From assembly GCF_035658495.1 (NCBI RefSeq), contig NZ_CP141944.1, positions 2,754,001-2,818,000 on the forward strand: a stretch of DNA of 64,000 bases. Direction: 5' to 3'. The notes beneath the pieces are model-generated. The model had not been told where the DNA came from. It saw only the letters and a program-made list of their open reading frames with translations, and ran no database searches. The first letter of the stretch is position 1. Each line of letters starts with the position of its first letter. The DNA is from Novosphingobium sp. RL4. GTDB taxonomy: Bacteria > Pseudomonadota > Alphaproteobacteria > Sphingomonadales > Sphingomonadaceae. Positions 17,483-25,163 of the stretch are shown one piece after another. A program made the translations under genes and the position numbers.

Positions 17483-18403
17483 TTGAAACTCGCATTCGCG
17501 ATGCCGCACATGCTCGAACTCAAGGCAACGATGCAGCCATGGGAACTGGCCGTCACCGGCGCGGACCAGACCGCGCTCGCCAAATGGGCGGAAAAGCTGG
17601 GGTTCGAGATGATCGCGGTGCCCGAGCATCACGTGATCCCGAAAGCCCACGTCGATCTTTCCGGCCCATTCTACTTCAACGCCTATACCGCGATGAGCCA
17701 CTTTGCCGGGGCCACGGAGCGGGTGCGGGTCAATTCCTGCATCGCCATCCTGCCCGCGCAGCACCCGATCGTCACCGCCAAGGCGCTGGCGACGATGGAC
17801 TGGCTTTCTTCCGGCCGCGTGACGATCACGTTCGCAGTCGGCTGGCTGGAGGAGGAGTTCGCCCTGCTCGGCATCCCCTTCCACGAACGCGGCGCCATGG
17901 CGGAGGAATACATCCAGGCGATCCTCGCGCTCTGGACCCAGGAAAACCCGGAATTCGAGGGCAAGTACGTCTCCTTCCGCGATGTCGCTTTCGAACCGAA
18001 GCCGGTGCAGAAACCGCATATCCCGGTGTGGTTCGGCGGCGATGCCGATGCCGTGCTGAAGCGCACCGCGCGCTATGCGCAAGGCTGGTGGCCGTTCCTG
18101 ACGAAGCCCGAGACGATCCCCGACAGGATCGACTTCATCCGCTCGCAGCCGGACTACAACGGCCAGCTTGCCGACGTGTTCTACGGCATTTCCACAGCGC
18201 GCGTCGGTGAGGGGCACAAAGTACAGCACGACCCTTCCGCCCGGCCCGGCCAGACCGGGCAGCAGCTTCTGGACCGGCTTGGCCAACTGGCCGAATGGGG
18301 CGTTACCTGGAGCTCGATCCCGATCCCGAATCTGCCCGGAATCGAGGCCTATCGCGATTACACCCAGTGGATCGCCGAGGAGATCATGCCCGGCCTGCGC
18401 TGA
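17483..18403 (+). CDS. LLM-class flavin-dependent oxidoreductase (luciferase-like)
   Basis: The protein of about 306 residues is a TIM-barrel luciferase-like protein. It begins at TTG 17483 (MKLAFAMPHMLELKATMQPW), which gives the first beta-strand of the barrel and has GAAGGG about 8 nt upstream; ATG 17501 would remove that strand. Family signatures are GFEMIAVPEHHVIP, VRVNSCIAILPAQHPIVTAKALATMDWLSSGR and GVGWLEEE-like FAVGWLEEEF. Members use FMNH2 or F420. Sphingomonads are not generally known to make F420, so FMNH2 from the flavin reductase at 4156 is the likelier cofactor; this is inferred. A Baeyer-Villiger or hydroxylation step is possible. Confidence 0.9.
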   Translation: MKLAFAMPHMLELKATMQPWELAVTGADQTALAKWAEKLGFEMIAVPEHHVIPKAHVDLSGPFYFNAYTAMSHFAGATERVRVNSCIAILPAQHPIVTAKALATMDWLSSGRVTITFAVGWLEEEFALLGIPFHERGAMAEEYIQAILALWTQENPEFEGKYVSFRDVAFEPKPVQKPHIPVWFGGDADAVLKRTARYAQGWWPFLTKPETIPDRIDFIRSQPDYNGQLADVFYGISTARVGEGHKVQHDPSARPGQTGQQLLDRLGQLAEWGVTWSSIPIPNLPGIEAYRDYTQWIAEEIMPGLR

Positions 18404-18516
18404 GCGGTGAATGCGGGGAAAGGATCGCGCGCGCCCCCGCGATCAATCCCCCGCTCGCCTTGACGCAAAGCCCCGCCACACCGAACTGTCCCGGCAAAAC
18501 AGGGGAGAGACCCGAC

Positions 18517-18921
18517 ATGAATCCACCCAGGCCCAAGCCCAAGCTGGACCAGGAAAACACCGCCTTCTGGACCGGCGGTGGCCAAGGACAGCTCAACATC
18601 ACCCGTTGCGGCGATTGCGGAGAATTCACGCATCCGCCGCGCATTCTGTGCCGCCATTGCCAATCGGAGAACGTTGCCCCCCACGCCGTTCCCGGAACCG
18701 GCACGATCGACAGCTTCACGGTGAACCACCAGCCCTGGGCCAAGGGGCTGGAAGTGCCTTACGTGATCGCCCGCGTGAAGCTGGACGGCGCGCCCGGCGT
18801 GTTTCTCACCACCAACATCGTCCGTAGCCCCGTGGAAACCGTGGACTTCGAGGACAAGGTTCGCGTCACATTCGAGGAACAGGACGGCATATTCTATCCC
18901 CTCTTCGAGAAAGTCGCCTGA
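18517..18921 (+). CDS. DUF35/OB-fold zinc-ribbon protein, partner of the thiolase-like protein
   Basis: The 134-residue protein has a four-Cys zinc ribbon (C31-x2-C34, C45-x2-C48) followed by an OB-fold (GTGTIDSFTVNHQPW... to the end). ATG 18517 is preceded by GGGGAGAG. DUF35 proteins act as acyl-CoA-binding partners of thiolase-like proteins. In steroid side-chain degradation ChsH2 carries such a domain that activates the Ltp2 aldolase. Here the stop codon overlaps the ATG of the thiolase-like gene (TGATG), which supports a stable complex. It is a stand-alone DUF35, with no fused MaoC hydratase domain as in ChsH2. Confidence 0.9.
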   Translation: MNPPRPKPKLDQENTAFWTGGGQGQLNITRCGDCGEFTHPPRILCRHCQSENVAPHAVPGTGTIDSFTVNHQPWAKGLEVPYVIARVKLDGAPGVFLTTNIVRSPVETVDFEDKVRVTFEEQDGIFYPLFEKVA

Positions 18922-20090
18922 TGGCCGGCAAGGAAGCCTATATCACCGGCGTCGGCCAGTCCGAAGTCGGCGTGCGCCTGCCGCGCCATCCGCTGCTTCT
19001 CACGGTCGATGCGGTGCGCGAAGCGCTCGACAATGCCGGGCTCCGGCTCGACCAGATCGACGGCGTCTTCACTTACCCCGGCAAGATGAACGGCTATACC
19101 GCCTTCTCCCCGGTCGGCAGCGAAGACCTCATCGAAGTGCTCGGCATCAAGTCGAAGTGGCACATGGGCGCGATGGAACAGCCCGCGCAGCTCTCCGCCA
19201 TCGGCATGGCGGCCATGGCTGTGAAGCAGGGGGTCTGCCGCCACGTCATCTGCTTCCGCACGGTCTACGAAGCGGGCGGCATGGCCGATCCGGCTCAGTA
19301 CATGTCCGGCGCGAAGCAGGATACCGTCACCGGGTCCTCGCAGTGGACCAGCCCGTTCTGGGCCACATCGGCAGCCTGCTGGACGGCGCAGTACGCGGCC
19401 CGGCACATGCACCGCTACGGCATGACGCGCGAACAGCTCGCCCAGATCGCCATCAACGGTTCGAAGAACGCCATGGCCAACCCGCGCGCCCGGGCGATCA
19501 CCAAGGAAGAACTGACGCTCGACAAGTACATGTCGGCGCGGATGATCACCACGCCGCTGTGCCTCTACGATTGCGACCGCTTCTCGGACGCTTCCACCGT
19601 CGTCATCGTCTCGGCGGGTGACGCGCTGGACGAAGTCACGGCAACGCCGATCCGCATCGCCGCCATGTCCGGTTCGGTGGATCGCTACTCGTGGGATCAG
19701 GTCGAGGAATTCGCCGCCTACGAAACCGGCGCCGATCTCTGGACCCGCACCGACTACACGGCGGCCGATGTCGATACCGTGCAGTTCTACGACGGGTTCG
19801 CGTTCCTGCCGATCACCTGGCTGGAAGGGCTCGGGTTCTGCCCCAAGGGCGAAGGCGGCCGCTTCATCGAAGGTGGAAAGCGCATCGCGCGCGATGGCGA
19901 ATTGCCGCTCAACACGTTCGGCGGGCAGCTCGGCGCGGGCCGGCTGCACGGTTTCGGTTTCGCGCACGAGGCCGTGACCCAGCTTCGCGGCGCAGCCGGC
20001 GAACGGCAGATCGGCGGCGACCCCAAGCTCGCGGTCGCCACCTCGGGCGGCGGCCCGATGGCGGCAGCGCTGCTGCTGGCGCGCGATTGA
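18921..20090 (+). CDS. SCP2-thiolase-like protein, probable Ltp2-type retro-aldolase
   Basis: The 389-residue protein has the thiolase fold (YITGVGQSEVGVRLPRHP start, MHRYGMTREQLAQIAI in the middle, TLGG-like GGQLGAGRLHGFG near the end). The segments that carry the two thiolase cysteines lack them: the nucleophile region reads GAMEQPAQLSAIG, and the C-terminal CxG motif reads ATSGGG. The usual GHP histidine loop is GRLHG. A Tyr-containing FYDGFAFLPITWLEGLGFCP motif resembles the active-site Tyr region of Ltp2 aldolases. With the overlapping DUF35 gene this suggests retro-aldol side-chain cleavage rather than thiolysis. That assignment is inferred; a non-catalytic role is possible. Confidence 0.85.
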   Translation: MAGKEAYITGVGQSEVGVRLPRHPLLLTVDAVREALDNAGLRLDQIDGVFTYPGKMNGYTAFSPVGSEDLIEVLGIKSKWHMGAMEQPAQLSAIGMAAMAVKQGVCRHVICFRTVYEAGGMADPAQYMSGAKQDTVTGSSQWTSPFWATSAACWTAQYAARHMHRYGMTREQLAQIAINGSKNAMANPRARAITKEELTLDKYMSARMITTPLCLYDCDRFSDASTVVIVSAGDALDEVTATPIRIAAMSGSVDRYSWDQVEEFAAYETGADLWTRTDYTAADVDTVQFYDGFAFLPITWLEGLGFCPKGEGGRFIEGGKRIARDGELPLNTFGGQLGAGRLHGFGFAHEAVTQLRGAAGERQIGGDPKLAVATSGGGPMAAALLLARD

Positions 20091-20100
20091 CTTGTAGACT

Positions 20101-20133
20101 CCGACCTCGCGGGCTCTCCTCCTGCGAGGTCGG
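20101..20133. terminator. hairpin terminator between convergent genes
   Basis: A perfect 10-bp inverted repeat, CCGACCTCGC (20101-20110) and GCGAGGTCGG (20124-20133), with a 13-nt loop begins 11 bp after the thiolase-like gene and about 55 bp before the end of the convergent acyltransferase gene. There is no strong T-tract, so it may be bidirectional and imperfect. Confidence 0.6.
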
Positions 20134-20188
20134 GGATGTCCTGCGGGGGCGAGACCGGCAACTTGCCGAAGCACGCTAGAACCGAAAC

Positions 20189-21379
20189 TCAGCCGATCGA
20201 GGCCAGCGCCGGTTCCTTTTCACCTACAGGCTTGCGGGTGCGGTGCCGCTTGAGCCCGATCAGGGGGCGCAGCGGGCCGATTTCGCGCCCGAGGAGATAG
20301 AACAGCCAGGAACCGCCCGCCACGGTGAGGCAGAGAGTCAGGAATTCCGGAAGCGCGGTCAGTCCCATGTCGCGCAGGCCGTAGCTCACGAAGACCATCA
20401 CCGTCTGGTGCGCGATGTAGATCGGGAAGACCGCTTCCACCAGCGTCACGCGCCAGCGGCTGTCGAAGTTCCAGAACCGGTCGGCAATGCCGAACAGCGC
20501 GATCACGGTGCCCCAGCATTGCATCGACTTGGCGAAGGAAAGCGGCTGCTCCCAGGCAGCCGGGGTCGGAATATTTCCCGGATAGAGCAGCGAATCCCGG
20601 ATCACCCACGCATAGCCCGCGATCCCCAGCACCAGCGCCACTTTCCACTGCCGCGCTATCGCCTGCTGGATCGGCACCGATCCGCGAAGCAGGAAGCCGA
20701 ACAGGAACATCCCGCCGTAATGCAGATGCGCGGCCCGATCCTGCAGCAGGTTGTGGATGTCGGTCCAGCCATAAGGGATCAGGCGGACAAGGAAGATCAG
20801 GCCGATGCCCACCGGAAGCAGGGCCGGACCGGACAGCACGCGCTCCGCGGCCTTTTGCAGCTTGGCACGCCATGCATCGGGCAAGGCCATCAGGGCGAAG
20901 CAGAGCAGGAGCGTGTAGACCAGCAGGTAGATCACGAACCACATGTGCATCGTCGCAGGAAGGCTTTCATAGCCCACCTTCCGGAAGCTGAAGGCGTCGT
21001 GCAGCAGGAAATAGCCGTAGCCATGCGCGTAGCCGCTGTTGATCAGCCCCATGTAGGGCTGCGGCGGCACCACCACGGTCAACCCGAACAGCAGCGGAAT
21101 GCCAAGGCGCAGCACCCTGCTTTTCAGGAAAACGCGGTTGTTGCCGTCCTTCTTGAGTAGCGCCGCGCTGGCATAGCCGGAGATCGCGAAAAGCAGCGCC
21201 AGACGCCATGCGCTCAGGCCGAGCAGCGGGATCTCGGCCCACGCCACGACACCGCGCGTGGGGGTCTGATAGCCCCACGGCGTGAACGAAAAGCCGACGT
21301 GATAGAAGATCAGCAGAACAAACGCGCCGACGCGCAGCCAATCCATTCCATAGTGGCGTTGCGACGGGACGGGCTTCAT
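20189..21379 (-). CDS. membrane acyltransferase, family 3 (OafA/NodX-like)
   Basis: The protein of about 396 residues is rich in hydrophobic helices, with about ten membrane segments. It has the acyltransferase-3 features RHYGMDWLRVGAFVLLIFYHV at the N-terminus, where the H-x(n)-D-x-R region holds the likely catalytic residues, and a C-terminal LVEAVFPIYIAHQTVMV segment. ATG 21379 is preferred because GGAGA lies 5 nt upstream; an adjacent ATG is at 21382. The long upstream extension has no membrane or domain features. These proteins O-acylate sugars, lipids or glycans at the inner membrane. It is convergent to the catabolic operon and divergent from the LacI gene, so LacI may control it. Confidence 0.88.
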   Translation of the reverse strand: MKPVPSQRHYGMDWLRVGAFVLLIFYHVGFSFTPWGYQTPTRGVVAWAEIPLLGLSAWRLALLFAISGYASAALLKKDGNNRVFLKSRVLRLGIPLLFGLTVVVPPQPYMGLINSGYAHGYGYFLLHDAFSFRKVGYESLPATMHMWFVIYLLVYTLLLCFALMALPDAWRAKLQKAAERVLSGPALLPVGIGLIFLVRLIPYGWTDIHNLLQDRAAHLHYGGMFLFGFLLRGSVPIQQAIARQWKVALVLGIAGYAWVIRDSLLYPGNIPTPAAWEQPLSFAKSMQCWGTVIALFGIADRFWNFDSRWRVTLVEAVFPIYIAHQTVMVFVSYGLRDMGLTALPEFLTLCLTVAGGSWLFYLLGREIGPLRPLIGLKRHRTRKPVGEKEPALASIG

Positions 21380-21558
21380 CATTCTCCGGTGGGGTGGGCG
21401 GATCCGCCAGTGCGGAAGCACGGCCCACTTAGGGATTTCGCCCGTTTTCCGCAATAACGGGGTTGTATCAGGTCGTCGCAGGGGCATTGCCGGGCGACCG
21501 ATCCGGATCGGGGCGGATTGTGCTTGGGGGGTCTGCGCAGCCCTCCCATGATGGCCGG

Positions 21559-22599
21559 ATGCCACCTCCTTCGCGCCCCACCATGGACGATGTCGCCCGG
21601 CTCGCAGGGGTTTCGCGCAAGACCGTCAGCCGCCTGGTGAACAGCTCTGCAACCATCAGCGAACATACGCGCGGCCTTATCGAGGCGGCGATGGCGGAAC
21701 TGGGCTTCGCGCATCGCCAACCGGCCAGCGCAGGGCTTCGCCCCGCGCTCATCGTCCTACTGCACGACGGCTCGGACCCCGCCCTTGCCAGCGTGATGGA
21801 AACCGAACTTCTCACACAACTTCAGGACGGTGGCCCGGCCCTGGCCGTCCATCTGCTCGCCGCCGATCCCGCACAGCGATTGCAGCGGTTCCTGGCCGCT
21901 CACCGCCCGAGCGGCGCGATCCTGCTGCCGCCGCTCTCGTCCGATCCCGCCCTTGCCCAAATGTGCGCAGCGGCGGGCGTGCCCTGCTCCCGGCCCGGCG
22001 AACCCGGCCTTGCCTGTGACGACCGCGCGGCGATGGCCGAACTCGTGCACTGGCTGGCGGCCGAAGGGCATCGCCGCATCGGCCTTGTCGCCGGACCGGA
22101 AACCTCGCCCGGACCGCGCCTGCGCGAACAGGGCTACCTCGATGCCATGGCGGACCGGGGCGGAAGGGGGCCGCCCCTCGTCGTTTCCGGGAACGGCACT
22201 TTCGAATCGGGGATCGAGGCGGGCCTGCTCCTGCTCGACGTCAGCCCCCGCCCCAGCGCGATCGTCTGCTGCAACGACGAGATGGCGGCCGGCGTTCTCC
22301 ATGCCGCCGCGCGAACCGGAACTTCGGTGCCGGGTGAACTCTCGGTCGTGGGGTTCGGCGATACGCCGCTGGCGGCCCGGACCCTGCCGCCACTCACATC
22401 GATGCGCGTCCCCTGGGCCGCCATCGCGCGAGAGGCGCTCACCCGGATCACGGACGGAGCAATCGCCCGCCACACCTTCGCGGCCGACCTCAGCCTGCGC
22501 GGCTCGGTCAGCCGCTACACCGGGGAAGGCATCGGCTCCGATCCCCTCATTCCGCCCGGGCGCGCAGCGCATTTCCCTGGCCGAGTTCCTCCAGCGTGA
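21559..22599 (+). CDS. LacI-family transcriptional regulator
   Basis: The protein of about 346 residues has an N-terminal LacI helix-turn-helix (MDDVARLAGVSRKTVSRLVNSSATISEHTRGLIEAAMAELGF) and a periplasmic-binding-protein-like effector domain ending in DLSLRGSVSRY. Start 21559 gives eight residues before the HTH; ATG 21583 is possible. Classical members control sugar use, but those in sphingomonad catabolic clusters often sit with TonB receptors. It is divergent from the acyltransferase gene. It lies inside the catabolic region and is the only DNA-binding regulator between 5 and 26 kb, so it is a candidate regulator of the operons meeting at 11.5 kb. Confidence 0.92.
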   Translation: MPPPSRPTMDDVARLAGVSRKTVSRLVNSSATISEHTRGLIEAAMAELGFAHRQPASAGLRPALIVLLHDGSDPALASVMETELLTQLQDGGPALAVHLLAADPAQRLQRFLAAHRPSGAILLPPLSSDPALAQMCAAAGVPCSRPGEPGLACDDRAAMAELVHWLAAEGHRRIGLVAGPETSPGPRLREQGYLDAMADRGGRGPPLVVSGNGTFESGIEAGLLLLDVSPRPSAIVCCNDEMAAGVLHAAARTGTSVPGELSVVGFGDTPLAARTLPPLTSMRVPWAAIAREALTRITDGAIARHTFAADLSLRGSVSRYTGEGIGSDPLIPPGRAAHFPGRVPPA

Positions 22600-23041
22600 A
22601 GCCGTTGCCCGGCATGCATTGCTGCACCTCGATCACGTTGCCCTCGGGATCGTAGCCGTAGATCGTGCTTACATGGCCCACGTCAACGAAATCCCGGTCG
22701 CCGAAGGTCATGCCGCAGGCCTTCAGGTGGAGAATGTCCGATTCGATATCGGTCACATCGATGCAGAAATGCGTATAGCCGCGATCGTTGGGCCTGAGCG
22801 GCCGGGCGATGTCGGAAGGCGGAGCGGAATACTCGAACAGTTCGAGATAGCACTGCCCCGCCCGCAACATCACGCCCTTCGCCGCCGATCCGGCCACATC
22901 GACGATGCGGTCCATCACCGGCTCGTCCGCCCAGCCGAACCCTTCGTCCACTGGCTCGAAACCGAAGGCTTCGCAGTAGAAACGCGTCATTCGCGCAAGG
23001 TCGCGGCAGTTCACGCCGACATGATGGATGCCCCGGATCAT
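22547..23041 (-). CDS. VOC family protein (glyoxalase/extradiol dioxygenase fold)
   Basis: The 164-residue protein starts MIRGIHHVGVNCRDLARMTR with a GAAGAGG ribosome site. It contains two VOC beta-alpha-beta-beta-beta modules. Candidate metal ligands are His in IHHVG, Glu in YLELFEY, His in GYTHFCID and Glu in NVIEVQQ, so it could be a metal-dependent lyase, epimerase or dioxygenase. Methylmalonyl-CoA epimerase and glyoxalase I share this layout and cannot be separated by eye. The gene overlaps the end of the LacI gene by 53 bp on the opposite strand. Function in the catabolic cluster is inferred from position only. Confidence 0.82.
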   Translation of the reverse strand: MIRGIHHVGVNCRDLARMTRFYCEAFGFEPVDEGFGWADEPVMDRIVDVAGSAAKGVMLRAGQCYLELFEYSAPPSDIARPLRPNDRGYTHFCIDVTDIESDILHLKACGMTFGDRDFVDVGHVSTIYGYDPEGNVIEVQQCMPGNGFTLEELGQGNALRARAE

Positions 23042-23324
23042 CGCCTCTTCCCGATCGATTGAGGCGGCATTATCGGCGCCCGGCGGCCGGCGAACAACCG
23101 CGCCAGCTTGACCGGGAGGGAGCATCGCCGTTGGCGAAACGGCAATGAATGATGCCCCCCGGAGACCATTCAAGACCCTATGCTTAGTATTCCTTTTACC
23201 TTAAGTGCTTACCCCTAAGCCAAGCTCCCGTAACGGAGCGCGACCCTCTTCCCCCCGAGGTTCCCGCCTTTTGGATCACGCCGTCATCCAGTCCCGCACG
23301 ACCCCCGCGCCCGGCGCTGCCCGC

Positions 23325-24215
23325 ATGATCGCAAGCGATCCGGCGCAGCTATACGCGCAGGCAGCGGCACTGACATCGATCGGCGCCTGGTCCTGCGATC
23401 TGCGGACGCAAGAGCTTTCCTGGACGGAAGGTGTGTTCCAGATCTTCGGCGCCCCGCTCCACCGCCAGATGGACCGCCGCGAAACGCTGGAATTCTACGC
23501 CGAGGATTCGCGCGCCACGCTCGAGCGGCTACGCTCGCAGGCCATTGCCGCGCGTTCTGGATTCTCGATGGAAGCGCAGATCAGGCGCGCCGACGGCGAA
23601 CTGCGCTGGATGCGCCTGACCGCGGCAACCCGCGTCGAGAACGGCCGCCCCGTCAGTCTCTATGGCATGAAGCAGGACATCACCGAGGAACGCCTGCGCT
23701 GGGAACGGCTTCGCCAGATGGCCGAGAATGACGCGCTGACCGGCCTTTCCAACCGCGCCCGTTTCCAGTCCGAATTCCTCGACCGACCCGCCGGTGACGA
23801 TAGCCTTTCGGACATCGGCGCCATCGTGCTGTTCGACATGAACGCCTTCAAGGCCGTCAATGACAGGTGGGGCCATGCCGCCGGCGATGCTTGCCTGACC
23901 GGCTTCGCCCGCCGGCTGCGCGCCACGTTCCCCGAAGCCCGGCTCATCGCCCGCATCGGGGGTGACGAATTCGCGATGATCCTGGGCCGCACGGGATCGC
24001 GGATGGGGCTCGAGATATGCGTGCGGCACCGCATGAGCGCCCTGGCCTCTCCCGTGATCTGGCAGGAACGCTACCTCCCGCTTGGCGCCTGCGCGGGCAT
24101 GGCATTCCCCGACAGCGCCGGGGGCGTCGATCCGGAAGCCCTGTTCCACCGGGCCGACGCGGCGCTTTACGAGGCGAAACGGCGCGGCGGAAACGTGGTC
24201 TGCACCGCGCCTTAA
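23325..24215 (+). CDS. PAS-GGDEF diguanylate cyclase
   Basis: The protein (296 residues from ATG 23325) has a PAS fold at about residues 10-125 (AALTSIGAWSCDLRTQELSWTEGVFQIFG... YGMKQDITEER) and a GGDEF domain with an intact GGDEF motif at residues 212-216 preceded by ARI. No RxxD inhibitory site is seen at the usual place upstream. It should synthesise cyclic di-GMP from GTP in response to an unknown PAS signal. There is no signal peptide or membrane segment, so it is cytosolic. The start is uncertain: a GTG at 23205 would add 40 residues and neither site has a clear Shine-Dalgarno. It ends 6 bp from a convergent SDR gene. Confidence 0.88.
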   Translation: MIASDPAQLYAQAAALTSIGAWSCDLRTQELSWTEGVFQIFGAPLHRQMDRRETLEFYAEDSRATLERLRSQAIAARSGFSMEAQIRRADGELRWMRLTAATRVENGRPVSLYGMKQDITEERLRWERLRQMAENDALTGLSNRARFQSEFLDRPAGDDSLSDIGAIVLFDMNAFKAVNDRWGHAAGDACLTGFARRLRATFPEARLIARIGGDEFAMILGRTGSRMGLEICVRHRMSALASPVIWQERYLPLGACAGMAFPDSAGGVDPEALFHRADAALYEAKRRGGNVVCTAP

Positions 24216-24221
24216 TCCCGC

Positions 24222-25004
24222 TTACTCTCCGTCAGGCTCGACCCATGTGGTGCGGGTGACGCGGGGCGAGAGGTATTTCGTCGCCGTCCAGCCGCCATCG
24301 ACGACGATCGACTGGCCATTGATCATCTCGCTGCCGGGAAGGCAGAGAAACGCGATCACCGAAGCGATATCCTCGGGCTGGGCAAGCCGCGGATAGGGCG
24401 TGGTTTCGACATTGGCGCGCTTGAAGCCCTCATCCTCGAAACGGTGGCGCACCATGTCGGTCATCGTCACGCCCGGCGCCACGCAGTTCGAACGGATGCC
24501 GCGCGGGCCGTATTCGCAGGCCATGTGTTCGGTCAGCGACTTGAGACCGCCCTTCGCCGCCGAGTAGGCGCCGCCCCGCCGCCCGCCGATATGCGCGAAA
24601 GTGCTGGTGACGTTCACCACGCTCGCGCCCTGCGAAAGGTGCGGGATCACATCGCGGCACAGGCGGAACGGAGCCACCAGCATGATGTCGAGGAAATCGT
24701 CCAGCGTTTCGTCGTCGGTTTCGTCCAGCGGCTTCGGACTGCCGACACCGGCATTGTTCACCAGCGCGTCGATCCGGCCGAACCGGTCCAGCGCGGCCTG
24801 CACGATCCGCGCGGGCGCGGCAGGGTCGGTAAGGTCCGCCGATATCGCCAGCACATGGTCGGGGTTGCCGATCTCTGCCTCCAGCGTGGCCAGCTTGTCC
24901 TTGCTGCGACCGACGCCGACGATGGCGAAGCCTTCGCCATGGAGTATCTTTGCGGTTTCAAGGCCGATGCCGCTGCCTGCCCCGGTGATGATGGCCGTCT
25001 TCAT
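24222..25004 (-). CDS. short-chain dehydrogenase/reductase (SDR)
   Basis: The protein of about 260 residues begins MKTAIITGAGSGIGLETAK with the TGxxxGIG site at once. It has NNAGVG, a catalytic Ser in VNVTSTF, YSAAK for the Tyr-Lys pair, and a C-terminal INGQSIVVDGGWTATKY typical of the family. ATG 25004 is preceded by GGGCGAG; ATG 25025 would add seven residues (MKKGLGE) and is an alternative. It lies divergent from a CaiB/BaiF CoA-transferase, with a 159-bp shared promoter region, and is convergent with the GGDEF gene. It probably oxidises or reduces a hydroxylated intermediate of the cluster; the substrate is unknown. Confidence 0.9.
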   Translation of the reverse strand: MKTAIITGAGSGIGLETAKILHGEGFAIVGVGRSKDKLATLEAEIGNPDHVLAISADLTDPAAPARIVQAALDRFGRIDALVNNAGVGSPKPLDETDDETLDDFLDIMLVAPFRLCRDVIPHLSQGASVVNVTSTFAHIGGRRGGAYSAAKGGLKSLTEHMACEYGPRGIRSNCVAPGVTMTDMVRHRFEDEGFKRANVETTPYPRLAQPEDIASVIAFLCLPGSEMINGQSIVVDGGWTATKYLSPRVTRTTWVEPDGE

Positions 25005-25163
25005 CTCGCCCAGTCCCTTTTTCATGTGTCCGTTGCGCCCGCGCTAACCGGCTTTGGCGGGCGGGATAAGCCCTGACTTGGGCGGCAGGCCGCCTTGATC
25101 GTCGCTGCGATAAGCGCCGCCCCCCGCCTTGGCCCGCCTCTCCGCTCTGACTAGGTTCGGACG

